DNA of 64,000 bases from Budorcas taxicolor (GCF_023091745.1 NW_026292709.1:433153-497152), one strand, 5' to 3'; numbered from the stretch's first letter, positions 1 through 11,095 are shown. Notes: generated from the letters alone by a model not told the origin. Made by a program: numbers and translations.

Positions 1-1261
1 CACGCCAGCAACTCTGCCAGATCGGGCCTCTGAGCAGAGCTGGAGCTCTGCCGTACTGGAGGCTCACTGGGCTCCGCCCAAGGAGTGATTGCAGACGCAC
101 GCAGCTGGGCTGCCTCCTCTTCTCCCGAGGAGGCTCGCTTCCCGCGTGCTGTGCACCAGGCTTCCAGGCGGGGGCGCCCCGCGCCTCCTACAGGTCTTGG
201 CTCAGGGGCTGCTTCCCTGGAGCTGGGGCTGCCGGCGGGAGCCCAGACACGCAGGGGCAGGCCCCACAACCTGCACACGTCTCTGCTGGGGAGCAGAGCG
301 CTAGGGACATGACGTCTGTCAGGCACCTTCTGGGCGCCCACGGAGTCAGCCTCCGGGAGTGTGGGGCTGCAGACCACAGCCAGGGGACCTGGGAGCCTTG
401 TGCTCTCCGTGCGGCGCTGAGTCTGGGCGGCCAAGCAACCGCTGGTGGAGCCCTGCACTTGCCCTCCCCTGCCCTCTACGAGAGGCCTCACTGCTGGAGG
501 GCTTGGCAGTGTGCAAGCCACCGGCTCCTAAGCCTTCCCCAAGGACGCCCGGGGCCTAGATGCAAAGGCAAGGCAGGAGTGGAGCTGAGGCCAGGAAGGC
601 GCCAGTGGCCTCTCCCAGCATCGCACAGCCTGCTCCTTCATGGGCAGCAAGCCTAGCAGCGAGGCAAGCGTGGGCAAGTCTCGCCCAGGGCAGAGCAGCC
701 TCGCGCAAGGCACTTGACTAGATCTGGCCTCTGAAAAGAGATGGAACTCTGCCGTCCTGGAGGCACACTCGGCTCGGCCCAAGCAGGGATTGCAGCTGCA
801 CGCGACTTGGCTCCCTCGACTCTTCCCAAGGAGGCTCGCTTCCAAGCGGACTGTGCACTTGGCTTCCAGGCAGGGACGCCCCGCGCCTCCTGCAGGTCTT
901 GGCACAGGGGCTGCTTCCCCTGAGCGGAGGCTGTGGGCGGCAGCCCAGACACGCAGGGGCAGGGCCCAACCACCTGCACACGTCTCTGCTGGTTGGGAGA
1001 GCGCTAGGGAAATGACGTCTGTCAGACACCTTCTGGGCGCTCACGGAGTCAGCCTCCGGGTGTGTGGGGCTGCAGACCACAGCCAGGGGCCCTGGGAAGC
1101 CTGGTGCTCTCCGTGCTGTGCTGAGTCTGGGCGCCCAAGCGAGCGCTGGAGGAGCCCTGCACTTGCCATTCCCTTCCCTATGACAGAGCTCTCACGGCTG
1201 GAGGGCTTGGCAGCGGGCACCCCACCGGCCCCTAAGCCCTCCGCAAGGACGCCTGGGGACT
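1..1261 (+). repeat. Unit 0 (partial): A truncated by window edge + B1
   Basis: A is 1-557 (its first 143 or so bases lie outside the window); B is 558-1261. A has C at offset 279 and A at offset 411 (CACAACC). B is B1 with a private G at 1003 (AGCGCTAGGG instead of AGCACTAGGG), the state normally seen in A monomers. Confidence 0.94.
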
Positions 1262-1373
1262 AGGTGCAAAGGCAAGGCAGGAGTGGAGCTGAGGCCAGGA
1301 AGGCGCCAGGAGCGTCTGCCTGTCTGGCGCAGCCTGCTCCTTCCCGGGCAGGAAGCCTAGCAGCGAGGCAAGT

Positions 1374-1392
1374 CTGGGCGAGGCTCGCCCAG
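1374..1392. other. Inverted repeat 1 of A (8-bp arms, 3-nt loop)
   Basis: Arms CTGGGCGA (1374-1381) and TCGCCCAG (1385-1392) are perfect complements around GGC. Present in A copies except units 25-28, where GGGCAAGG breaks one pair (two in unit 25). The B counterpart in B3/B4 has 7-bp arms and a 7-nt loop; B1 and B2 keep about 5 pairs. Confidence 0.85.
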
Positions 1393-1438
1393 GGCAGAGC
1401 AGCCTCACGCCAGCAACTCTGCCAGATCGGGCCTCTGA

Positions 1439-1456
1439 GCAGAGCTGGAGCTCTGC
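1439..1456. other. Inverted repeat 2 of A (8-bp arms, 2-nt spacer)
   Basis: Arms GCAGAGCT and AGCTCTGC flank GG. I found it in every A unit I inspected. In B3 it is intact, in B4 it extends to 9-bp arms (3544-3563 in unit 2), in B2 six of eight pairs remain and in B1 five of eight. Confidence 0.88.
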
Positions 1457-1516
1457 CGTACTGGAGGCTCACTGGGCTCCGCCCAAGGAGTGATTGCAGA
1501 CGCACGCAGCTGGGCT

Positions 1517-1539
1517 GCCTCCTCTTCTCCCGAGGAGGC
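1517..1539. other. Inverted repeat 3 of A (8-bp arms, 7-nt loop)
   Basis: Arms GCCTCCTC (1517-1524) and GAGGAGGC (1532-1539) flank TTCTCCC. The corresponding B sequence is diverged and does not form it. Confidence 0.82.
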
Positions 1540-1575
1540 TCGCTTCCCGCGTGCTGTGCACCAGGCTTCCAGGCG

Positions 1576-1585
1576 GGGGCGCCCC
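1576..1585. other. Palindrome 4 of A: GGGGCGCCCC
   Basis: Perfect 10-bp palindrome in A, broken in unit 17 by a T at 24058. B has GGGACGCCCC at the equivalent place, one mismatch. Confidence 0.8.
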
Positions 1586-1714
1586 GCGCCTCCTACAGGT
1601 CTTGGCTCAGGGGCTGCTTCCCTGGAGCTGGGGCTGCCGGCGGGAGCCCAGACACGCAGGGGCAGGCCCCACAACCTGCACACGTCTCTGCTGGGGAGCA
1701 GAGCGCTAGGGACA

Positions 1715-1726
1715 TGACGTCTGTCA
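1715..1726. other. Conserved TGACGTCTGTCA element
   Basis: The 12-mer is kept in both A (1715-1726) and B (2418-2429), so it occurs about every 700 bp. It is an inverted repeat TGAC-GTCT-GTCA, and its first eight bases match the CREB/ATF palindrome TGACGTCA at seven positions. Protein binding is not shown by sequence; it may simply be ancestral sequence that has not changed. Confidence 0.45.
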
Positions 1727-1962
1727 GGCACCTTCTGGGCGCCCACGGAGTCAGCCTCCGGGAGTGTGGGGCTGCAGACCACAGCCAGGGGACCTGGGAG
1801 CCTTGTGCTCTCCGTGCGGCGCTGAGTCTGGGCGGCCAAGCAACCGCTGGTGGAGCCCTGCACTTGCCCTCCCCTGCCCTCTACGAGAGGCCTCACTGCT
1901 GGAGGGCTTGGCAGTGTGCAAGCCACCGGCTCCTAAGCCTTCCCCAAGGACGCCCGGGGCCT

Positions 1963-2666
1963 AGATGCAAAGGCAAGGCAGGAGTGGAGCTGAGGCCAGG
2001 AAGGCGCCAGTGGCCTCTCCCAGCATCGCACAGCCTGCTCCTTCATGGGCAGCAAGCCTAGCAGCGAGGCAAGCGTGGGCAAGTCTCGCCCAGGGCAGAG
2101 CAGCCTCGCGCAAGGCACTTGACTAGATCTGGCCTCTGAAAAGAGATGGAACTCTGCCGTCCTGGAGGCACACTCGGCTCGGCCCAAGCAGGGATTGCAG
2201 CTGCACGCGACTTGGCTCCCTCGACTCTTCCCAAGGAGGCTCGCTTCCAAGCGGACTGTGCACTTGGCTTCCAGGCAGGGACGCCCCGCGCCTCCTGCAG
2301 GTCTTGGCACAGGGGCTGCTTCCCCTGAGCGGAGGCTGTGGGCGGCAGCCCAGACACGCAGGGGCAGGGCCCAACCACCTGCACACGTCTCTGCTGGTTG
2401 GGAGAGCACTAGGGAAATGACGTCTGTCAGACACCTTCTGGGCGCTCACGGAGTCAGCCTCCGGGTGTGTGGGGCTGCAGACCACAGCCAGGGGCCCTGG
2501 GAAGCCTGGTGCTCTCCGTGCTGTGCTGAGTCTGGGCGCCCAAGCGAGCGCTGGAGGAGCCCTGCACTTGCCATTCCCTTCCCTATGACAGAGCTCTCAC
2601 GGCTGGAGGGCTTGGCAGCGGGCACCCCACCGGCCCCTAAGCCCTCCGCAAGGACGCCTGGGGACT
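1963..2666 (+). repeat. Reference B monomer (704 bp, haplotype B1)
   Basis: Begins AGATGCAAAGGC and ends GGGGACT just before the next A. The first 45 bases match A almost exactly, then divergence rises; the region B offset 80-310 differs most. B haplotypes are distinguished by offsets 82-83 (AT, CT or CC), by the core near offset 173-190 and by the trinucleotide after GCTGCACG (CGACT, CGGCT or AGCCT). Further markers are GGGCCC or GGCCCC before AACCACC, GTTGGG or GTGGGG before AGAGCACT, and CAGACACC or CAGGCACC after TGACGTCTGT. This copy is B1: AT, AAAAGAGATGG, CGACT, GGGCCC, GTTGGG, CAGACACC. Confidence 0.92.
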
Positions 2667-4071
2667 AGGTGCAAAGGCAAGGCAGGAGTGGAGCTGAGGC
2701 CAGGAAGGCGCCAGGAGCGTCTGCCTGTCTGGCGCAGCCTGCTCCTTCCCGGGCAGGAAGCCTAGCAGCGAGGCAAGTCTGGGCGAGGCTCGCCCAGGGC
2801 AGAGCAGCCTCACGCCAGCAACTCTGCCAGATCGGGCCTCTGAGCAGAGCTGGAGCTCTGCCGTACTGGAGGCTCACTGGGCTCCGCCCAAGGAGTGATT
2901 GCAGACGCACGCAGCTGGGCTGCCTCCTCTTCTCCCGAGGAGGCTCGCTTCCCGCGTGCTGTGCACCAGGCTTCCAGGCGGGGGCGCCCCGCGCCTCCTA
3001 CAGGTCTTGGCTCAGGGGCTGCTTCCCTGGAGCTGGGGCTGCCGGCGGGAGCCCAGACACGCAGGGGCAGGCCCCACCACCTGCACACGTCTCTGCTGGG
3101 GAGCAGAGCGCTAGGGACATGACGTCTGTCAGGCACCTTCTGGGCGCCCACGGAGTCAGCCTCCGGGAGTGTGGGGCTGCAGACCACAGCCAGGGGACCT
3201 GGGAGCCTTGTGCTCTCCGTGCGGCGCTGAGTCTGGGCGGCCAAGCAACCGCTGGTGGAGCCCTGCACTTGCCCTCCCCTGCCCTCTACGAGAGGCCTCA
3301 CTGCTGGAGGGCTTGGCAGTGTGCAAGCCACCGGCTCCTAAGCCTTCCCCAAGGACGCCCGGGGCCTAGATGCAAAGGCAAGGCAGGAGTGGAGCTGAGG
3401 CCAGGAAGGCGCCAGTGGCCTCTCCCAGCATCGCACAGCCTGCTCCTTCCTGGGCAGCAAGCCTAGCAGCGAGGCAAGCCTGGGCAAGTCTCGCCCAGGG
3501 CAGAGCAGCCTCGCGCAAGGCACTTGACTAGATCCGGCCTCTGAGCAGAGCTGGAGCTCTGCTGTCCTGGAGGCACACTCGGCTCGGCCCAAGCAGGGAT
3601 TGCAGCTGCACGCGGCTTGGCTCCCTCGACTCTTCCCAAGGAGGCTCGCTTCCAAGCGGACCGTGCACTTGGCTTCCAGGCAGGGACGCCCCGCGCCTCC
3701 TGCAGGTCTTGGCACAGGGGCTGCTTCCCCTGAGCGGAGGCTGTGGGCGGCAGCCCAGACACGCAGGGGCAGGCCCCAACCACCTGCACACGTCTCTGCT
3801 GGTGGGGAGAGCACTAGGGAAATGACGTCTGTCAGGCACCTTCTGGGCGCTCACGGAGTCAGCCTCCGGGTGTGTGGGGCTGCAGACCACAGCCAGGGGC
3901 CCTGGGAAGCCTGGTGCTCTCCGTGCTGTGCTGAGTCTGGGCGCCCAAGCGAGCGCTGGAGGAGCCCTGCACTTGCCATTCCCTTCCCTATGACAGAGCT
4001 CTCACGGCTGGAGGGCTTGGCAGCGGGCACCCCACCGGCCCCTAAGCCCTCCGCAAGGACGCCTGGGGACT
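2667..4071 (+). repeat. Unit 2: A + B4
   Basis: A 2667-3367 (C at offset 279, CACCACC), B 3368-4071 (B4: TTCCTGGGC, TCTGCTGTCC, CGGCT, GTGGGG, CAGGCACC). First member of the B4-B3-B2 run that follows B1. Confidence 0.95.
3544..3563. other. 9-bp-arm inverted repeat in B4
   Basis: The C-to-T change that defines B4 (TCTGCTGTCC) lengthens the second dyad to arms AGCAGAGCT and AGCTCTGCT around GG. It is present in units 2, 13, 23, 25-29 and all B4y units. Confidence 0.85.
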
Positions 4072-5476
4072 AGGTGCAAAGGCAAGGCAGGAGTGGAGCT
4101 GAGGCCAGGAAGGCGCCAGGAGCGTCGGCCTGTCTGGCGCAGCCTGCTCCTTCCCGGGCAGGAAGCCTAGCAGCGAGGCAAGTCTGGGCGAGGCTCGCCC
4201 AGGGCAGAGCAGCCTCACGCCAGCAACTCTGCCAGATCGGGCCTCTGAGCAGAGCTGGAGCTCTGCCGTACTGGAGGCTCACTGGGCTCCGCCCAAGGAG
4301 TGATTGCAGACGCACGCAGCTGGGCTGCCTCCTCTTCTCCCGAGGAGGCTGGCTTCCCGCGTGCTGTGCACCAGGCTTCCAGGCGGGGGCGCCCCGCGCC
4401 TCCTACAGGTCTTGGCTCAGGGGCTGCTTCCCTGGAGCTGGGGCTGCCGGCGGGAGCCCAGACACGCAGGGGCAGGCCCCACCACCTGCACACGTCTCTG
4501 CTGGGGAGCAGAGCGCTAGGGACATGACGTCTGTCAGGCACCTTCTGGGCGCCCACGGAGTCAGCCTCCGGGAGTGTGGGGCTGCAGACCACAGCCAGGG
4601 GACCTGGGAGCCTTGTGCTCTCCGTGCGGCGCTGAGTCTGGGCGGCCAAGCAACCGCTGGTGGAGCCCTGCACTTGCCCTCCCCTGCCCTCTACGAGAGG
4701 CCTCACTGCTGGAGGGCTTGGCAGTGTGCAAGCCACCGGCTCCTAAGCCTTCCCCAAGGACGCCCGGGGCCTAGATGCAAAGGCAAGGCAGGAGTGGAGC
4801 TGAGGCCAGGAAGGCGCCAGTGGCCTCTCCCAGCATCGCACAGCCTGCTCCTTCCCGGGCAGCAAGCCTAGCAGCGAGGCAAGCCTGGGCAAGTCTCGCC
4901 CAGGGCAGAGCAGCCTCGCGCAAGGCACTTGACTAGATCCGGCCTCTGAGCAGAGCTGGAGCTCTGCCGTCCTGGAGGCACACTCGGCTCGGCCCAAGCA
5001 GGGATTGCAGCTGCACGCGGCTTGGCTCCCTCGACTCTTCCCAAGGAGGCTCGCTTCCAAGCGGACCGTGCACTTGGCTTCCAGGCAGGGACGCCCCGCG
5101 CCTCCTGCAGGTCTTGGCACAGGGGCTGCTTCCCCTGAGCGGAGGCTGTGGGCGGCAGCCCAGACACGCAGGGGCAGGCCCCAACCACCTGCACACGTCT
5201 CTGCTGGTGGGGAGAGCACTAGGGAAATGACGTCTGTCAGGCACCTTCTGGGCGCTCACGGAGTCAGCCTCCGGGTGTGTGGGGCTGCAGACCACAGCCA
5301 GGGGCCCTGGGAAGCCTGGTGCTCTCCGTGCTGTGCTGAGTCTGGGCGCCCAAGCGAGCGCTGGAGGAGCCCTGCACTTGCCATTCCCTTCCCTATGACA
5401 GAGCTCTCACGGCTGGAGGGCTTGGCAGCGGGCACCCCACCGGCCCCTAAGCCCTCCGCAAGGACGCCTGGGGACT
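4072..5476 (+). repeat. Unit 3: A + B3
   Basis: A 4072-4772 (G at offset 279), with a private T-to-G at 4127 (GCGTCGGCC). B 4773-5476 is B3 (TTCCCGGGC, TCTGCCGTCC, CGGCT). Confidence 0.95.
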
Positions 5477-6881
5477 AGGTGCAAAGGCAAGGCAGGAGTG
5501 GAGCTGAGGCCAGGAAGGCGCCAGGAGCGTCTGCCTGTCTGGCGCAGCCTGCTCCTTCCCGGGCAGGAAGCCTAGCAGCGAGGCAAGTCTGGGCGAGGCT
5601 CGCCCAGGGCAGAGCAGCCTCACGCCAGCAACTCTGCCAGATCGGGCCTCTGAGCAGAGCTGGAGCTCTGCCGTACTGGAGGCTCACTGGGCTCCGCCCA
5701 AGGAGTGATTGCAGACGCACGCAGCTGGGCTGCCTCCTCTTCTCCCGAGGAGGCTGGCTTCCCGCGTGCTGTGCACCAGGCTTCCAGGCGGGGGCGCCCC
5801 GCGCCTCCTACAGGTCTTGGCTCAGGGGCTGCTTCCCTGGAGCTGGGGCTGCCGGCGGGAGCCCAGACACGCAGGGGCAGGCCCCACCACCTGCACACGT
5901 CTCTGCTGGGGAGCAGAGCGCTAGGGACATGACGTCTGTCAGGCACCTTCTGGGCGCCCACGGAGTCAGCCTCCGGGAGTGTGGGGCTGCAGACCACAGC
6001 CAGGGGACCTGGGAGCCTTGTGCTCTCCGTGCGGCGCTGAGTCTGGGCGGCCAAGCAACCGCTGGTGGAGCCCTGCACTTGCCCTCCCCTGCCCTCTACG
6101 AGAGGCCTCACTGCTGGAGGGCTTGGCAGTGTGCAAGCCACCGGCTCCTAAGCCTTCCCCAAGGACGCCCGGGGCCTAGATGCAAAGCCAAGGCAGGAGT
6201 GGAGCTGAGGCCAGGAAGGCGCCAGTGGCCTCTCCCAGCATCGCACAGCCTGCTCCTTCATGGGCAGCAAGCCTAGCAGCGAGGCAAGCGTGGGCAAGTC
6301 TCGCCCAGGGCAGAGCAGCCTCGCGCAAGGCACTTGACTAGATCTGGCCTCTGAACAGAGCTGGAACTCTGCCGTCCTGGAGGCACACTCGGCTCGGCCC
6401 AAGCAGGGATTGCAGCTGCACGCGACTTGGCTCCCTCGACTCTTCCCAAGGAGGCTCGCTTCCAAGCGGACTGTGCACTTGGCTTCCAGGCAGGGACGCC
6501 CCGCGCCTCCTGCAGGTCTTGGCACAGGGGCTGCTTCCCCTGAGCGGAGGCTGTGGGCGGCAGCCCAGACACGCAGGGGCAGGCCCCAACCACCTGCACA
6601 CGTCTCTGCTGGTGGGGAGAGCACTAGGGAAATGACGTCTGTCAGGCACCTTCTGGGCGCTCACGGAGTCAGCCTCCGGGTGTGTGGGGCTGCAGACCAC
6701 AGCCAGGGGCCCTGGGAAGCCTGGTGCTCTCCGTGCTGTGCTGAGTCTGGGCGCCCAAGCGAGCGCTGGAGGAGCCCTGCACTTGCCATTCCCTTCCCTA
6801 TGACAGAGCTCTCACGGCTGGAGGGCTTGGCAGCGGGCACCCCACCGGCCCCTAAGCCCTCCGCAAGGACGCCTGGGGACT
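5477..6881 (+). repeat. Unit 4: A + B2
   Basis: A 5477-6177 (G at offset 279), B 6178-6881 (B2: C at 6188 giving AAAGCCAAGG, TTCATGGGC, AACAGAGCTGGAAC, CGACT, GGCCCC). The AAAGCCAAGG change is found only with B2. Confidence 0.95.
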
Positions 6882-8286
6882 AGGTGCAAAGGCAAGGCAG
6901 GAGTGGAGCTGAGGCCAGGAAGGCGCCAGGAGCGTCTGCCTGTCTGGCGCAGCCTGCTCCTTCCCGGGCAGGAAGCCTAGCAGCGAGGCAAGTCTGGGCG
7001 AGGCTCGCCCAGGGCAGAGCAGCCTCACGCCAGCAACTCTGCCAGATCGGGCCTCTGAGCAGAGCTGGAGCTCTGCCGTACTGGAGGCTCACTGGGCTCC
7101 GCCCAAGGAGTGATTGCAGACGCACGCAGCTGGGCTGCCTCCTCTTCTCCCGAGGAGGCTGGCTTCCCGCGTGCTGTGCACCAGGCTTCCAGGCGGGGGC
7201 GCCCCGCGCCTCCTACAGGTCTTGGCTCAGGGGCTGCTTCCCTGGAGCTGGGGCTGCCGGCGGGAGCCCAGACACGCAGGGGCAGGCCCCACCACCTGCA
7301 CACGTCTCTGCTGGGGAGCAGAGCGCTAGGGACATGACGTCTGTCAGGCACCTTCTGGGCGCCCACGGAGTCAGCCTCCGGGAGTGTGGGGCTGCAGACC
7401 ACAGCCAGGGGACCTGGGAGCCTTGTGCTCTCCGTGCGGCGCTGAGTCTGGGCGGCCAAGCAACCGCTGGTGGAGCCCTGCACTTGCCCTCCCCTGCCCT
7501 CTACGAGAGGCCTCACTGCTGGAGGGCTTGGCAGTGTGCAAGCCACCGGCTCCTAAGCCTTCCCCAAGGACGCCCGGGGCCTAGATGCAAAGGCAAGGCA
7601 GGAGTGGAGCTGAGGCCAGGAAGGCGCCAGTGGCCTCTCCCAGCATCGCACAGCCTGCTCCTTCCCGGGCAGCAAGCCTAGCAGCGAGGCAAGCCTGGGC
7701 AAGTCTCGCCCAGGGCAGAGCAGCCTCGCGCAAGGCACTTGACTAGATCCGGCCTCTGAGCAGAGCTGGAGCTCTGCCGTCCTGGAGGCACACTCGGCTC
7801 GGCCCAAGCAGGGATTGCAGCTGCACGCGGCTTGGCTCCCTCGACTCTTCCCAAGGAGGCTCGCTTCCAAGCGGACCGTGCACTTGGCTTCCAGGCAGGG
7901 ACGCCCCGCGCCTCCTGCAGGTCTTGGCACAGGGGCTGCTTCCCCTGAGCGGAGGCTGTGGGCGGCAGCCCAGACACGCAGGGGCAGGCCCCAACCACCT
8001 GCACACGTCTCTGCTGGTGGGGAGAGCACTAGGGAAATGACGTCTGTCAGGCACCTTCTGGGCGCTCACGGAGTCAGCCTCCGGGTGTGTGGGGCTGCAG
8101 ACCACAGCCAGGGGCCCTGGGAAGCCTGGTGCTCTCCGTGCTGTGCTGAGTCTGGGCGCCCAAGCGAGCGCTGGAGGAGCCCTGCACTTGCCATTCCCTT
8201 CCCTATGACAGAGCTCTCACGGCTGGAGGGCTTGGCAGCGGGCACCCCACCGGCCCCTAAGCCCTCCGCAAGGACGCCTGGGGACT
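6882..8286 (+). repeat. Unit 5: A + B3
   Basis: A 6882-7582 (G at offset 279), B 7583-8286 (B3). Units 5-6 repeat the B3-B2 order of units 3-4, a 2,810-bp duplication. Confidence 0.95.
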
Positions 8287-9691
8287 AGGTGCAAAGGCAA
8301 GGCAGGAGTGGAGCTGAGGCCAGGAAGGCGCCAGGAGCGTCTGCCTGTCTGGCGCAGCCTGCTCCTTCCCGGGCAGGAAGCCTAGCAGCGAGGCAAGTCT
8401 GGGCGAGGCTCGCCCAGGGCAGAGCAGCCTCACGCCAGCAACTCTGCCAGATCGGGCCTCTGAGCAGAGCTGGAGCTCTGCCGTACTGGAGGCTCACTGG
8501 GCTCCGCCCAAGGAGTGATTGCAGACGCACGCAGCTGGGCTGCCTCCTCTTCTCCCGAGGAGGCTCGCTTCCCGCGTGCTGTGCACCAGGCTTCCAGGCG
8601 GGGGCGCCCCGCGCCTCCTACAGGTCTTGGCTCAGGGGCTGCTTCCCTGGAGCTGGGGCTGCCGGCGGGAGCCCAGACACGCAGGGGCAGGCCCCACCAC
8701 CTGCACACGTCTCTGCTGGGGAGCAGAGCGCTAGGGACATGACGTCTGTCAGGCACCTTCTGGGCGCCCACGGAGTCAGCCTCCGGGAGTGTGGGGCTGC
8801 AGACCACAGCCAGGGGACCTGGGAGCCTTGTGCTCTCCGTGCGGCGCTGAGTCTGGGCGGCCAAGCAACCGCTGGTGGAGCCCTGCACTTGCCCTCCCCT
8901 GCCCTCTACGAGAGGCCTCACTGCTGGAGGGCTTGGCAGTGTGCAAGCCACCGGCTCCTAAGCCTTCCCCAAGGACGCCCGGGGCCTAGATGCAAAGCCA
9001 AGGCAGGAGTGGAGCTGAGGCCAGGAAGGCGCCAGTGGCCTCTCCCAGCATCGCACAGCCTGCTCCTTCATGGGCAGCAAGCCTAGCAGCGAGGCAAGCG
9101 TGGGCAAGTCTCGCCCAGGGCAGAGCAGCCTCGCGCAAGGCACTTGACTAGATCTGGCCTCTGAACAGAGCTGGAACTCTGCCGTCCTGGAGGCACACTC
9201 GGCTCGGCCCAAGCAGGGATTGCAGCTGCACGCGACTTGGCTCCCTCGACTCTTCCCAAGGAGGCTCGCTTCCAAGCGGACTGTGCACTTGGCTTCCAGG
9301 CAGGGACGCCCCGCGCCTCCTGCAGGTCTTGGCACAGGGGCTGCTTCCCCTGAGCGGAGGCTGTGGGCGGCAGCCCAGACACGCAGGGGCAGGCCCCAAC
9401 CACCTGCACACGTCTCTGCTGGTGGGGAGAGCACTAGGGAAATGACGTCTGTCAGGCACCTTCTGGGCGCTCACGGAGTCAGCCTCCGGGTGTGTGGGGC
9501 TGCAGACCACAGCCAGGGGCCCTGGGAAGCCTGGTGCTCTCCGTGCTGTGCTGAGTCTGGGCGCCCAAGCGAGCGCTGGAGGAGCCCTGCACTTGCCATT
9601 CCCTTCCCTATGACAGAGCTCTCACGGCTGGAGGGCTTGGCAGCGGGCACCCCACCGGCCCCTAAGCCCTCCGCAAGGACGCCTGGGGACT
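8287..9691 (+). repeat. Unit 6: A + B2
   Basis: A 8287-8987 (C at offset 279, unlike unit 4), B 8988-9691 (B2). The changed A state shows the B3-B2 pair was not copied without later exchange. Confidence 0.95.
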
Positions 9692-11095
9692 AGGTGCAAA
9701 GGCAAGGCAGGAGTGGAGCTGAGGCCAGGAAGGCGCCAGGAGCGTCTGCCTGTCTGGCGCAGCCTGCTCCTTCCCGGGCAGGAAGCCTAGCAGCGAGGCA
9801 AGTCTGGGCGAGGCTCGCCCAGGGCAGAGCAGCCTCACGCCAGCAACTCTGCCAGATCGGCCTCTGAGCAGAGCTGGAGCTCTGCCGTACTGGAGGCTCA
9901 CTGGGCTCCGCCCAAGGAGTGATTGCAGACGCACGCAGCTGGGCTGCCTCCTCTTCTCCCGAGGAGGCTGGCTTCCCGCGTGCTGTGCACCAGGCTTCCA
10001 GGCGGGGGCGCCCCGCGCCTCCTACAGGTCTTGGCTCAGGGGCTGCTTCCCTGGAGCTGGGGCTGCCGGCGGGAGCCCAGACACGCAGGGGCAGGCCCCA
10101 CAACCTGCACACGTCTCTGCTGGGGAGCAGAGCGCTAGGGACATGACGTCTGTCAGGCACCTTCTGGGCGCCCACGGAGTCAGCCTCCGGGAGTGTGGGG
10201 CTGCAGACCACAGCCAGGGGACCTGGGAGCCTTGTGCTCTCCGTGCGGCGCTGAGTCTGGGCGGCCAAGCAACCGCTGGTGGAGCCCTGCACTTGCCCTC
10301 CCCTGCCCTCTACGAGAGGCCTCACTGCTGGAGGGCTTGGCAGTGTGCAAGCCACCGGCTCCTAAGCCTTCCCCAAGGACGCCCGGGGCCTAGATGCAAA
10401 GGCAAGGCAGGAGTGGAGCTGAGGCCAGGAAGGCGCCAGTGGCCTCTCCCAGCATCGCACAGCCTGCTCCTTCATGGGCAGCAAGCCTAGCAGCGAGGCA
10501 AGCGTGGGCAAGTCTCGCCCAGGGCAGAGCAGCCTCGCGCAAGGCACTTGACTAGATCTGGCCTCTGAAAAGAGATGGAACTCTGCCGTCCTGGAGGCAC
10601 ACTCGGCTCGGCCCAAGCAGGGATTGCAGCTGCACGCGACTTGGCTCCCTCGACTCTTCCCAAGGAGGCTCGCTTCCAAGCGGACTGTGCACTTGGCTTC
10701 CAGGCAGGGACGCCCCGCGCCTCCTGCAGGTCTTGGCACAGGGGCTGCTTCCCCTGAGCGGAGGCTGTGGGCGGCAGCCCAGACACGCAGGGGCAGGGCC
10801 CAACCACCTGCACACGTCTCTGCTGGTTGGGAGAGCACTAGGGAAATGACGTCTGTCAGACACCTTCTGGGCGCTCACGGAGTCAGCCTCCGGGTGTGTG
10901 GGGCTGCAGACCACAGCCAGGGGCCCTGGGAAGCCTGGTGCTCTCCGTGCTGTGCTGAGTCTGGGCGCCCAAGCGAGCGCTGGAGGAGCCCTGCACTTGC
11001 CATTCCCTTCCCTATGACAGAGCTCTCACGGCTGGAGGGCTTGGCAGCGGGCACCCCACCGGCCCCTAAGCCCTCCGCAAGGACGCCTGGGGACT
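9692..11095 (+). repeat. Unit 7: A with 1-bp deletion + B1
   Basis: A 9692-10391 is 700 bp: GATCGGGCC has become GATCGGCC near 9860. A has G at offset 279 and CACAACC. B 10392-11095 is B1. The deletion alters every open frame crossing it. Confidence 0.95.

Larger units (their letters stand above)
1262..1962 (+). repeat. Reference A monomer (701 bp)
   Basis: Chosen as reference because it is the first complete A. It begins AGGTGCAAAGGC and ends GGGGCCT just before the B start. Compared with B it carries four perfect inverted repeats, at offsets 112-130, 177-194, 255-277 and 314-323 from its first base. The main variable positions across copies are offset 279 (C or G), offset 411 (A or C), offset 169 (G, C or deleted), offset 118 (G or A), offset 23 (G or A), offset 506 (G or A) and offset 689 (C or G). 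A and B most likely derive from one ancestral monomer of about 0.7 kb that diverged before the dimer was amplified; the order of events is inference. Confidence 0.93.
1262..2666 (+). repeat. Unit 1: A + B1
   Basis: A 1262-1962 (C at offset 279, CACAACC), B 1963-2666 (B1). With unit 0 it forms a B1-B1 pair; the same pair recurs at units 7-8 and 11-12. Confidence 0.95.

Noticed and set aside
140..156. Degenerate CENP-B-box-like match on the minus strand in A (CCCG, T, then TGCA; 7 of 9 core bases)
   Set aside because: A rough chance estimate gives several 7/9 matches per unit over both strands, and the two mismatches fall in the essential CGAA half.
161..240. G-quadruplex candidate in the G-rich part of A
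   Set aside because: G runs are mostly two to three bases with only one or two longer runs close together; not a convincing four-run G3 motif by eye.
1405..1926. 173-codon minus-strand open frame present in most units, and the 120- to 158-codon minus-strand frames
   Set aside because: Same reasoning: few stop codons occur by chance in such GC-rich sequence, frames overlap each other on both strands, and no domain or signal is recognisable.
1264..2061. 265-codon open frame on the + strand repeated in nearly every unit
   Set aside because: It opens with GTG rather than ATG, spans the A-B junction, and is broken or shifted by the deletions in units 7, 29, 41, 43 and 45. It overlaps long frames on the other strand and resembles no protein I know (rich in A, G, R, P, S, L as GC-rich non-coding DNA is). 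Its persistence follows from near-identity of the units.
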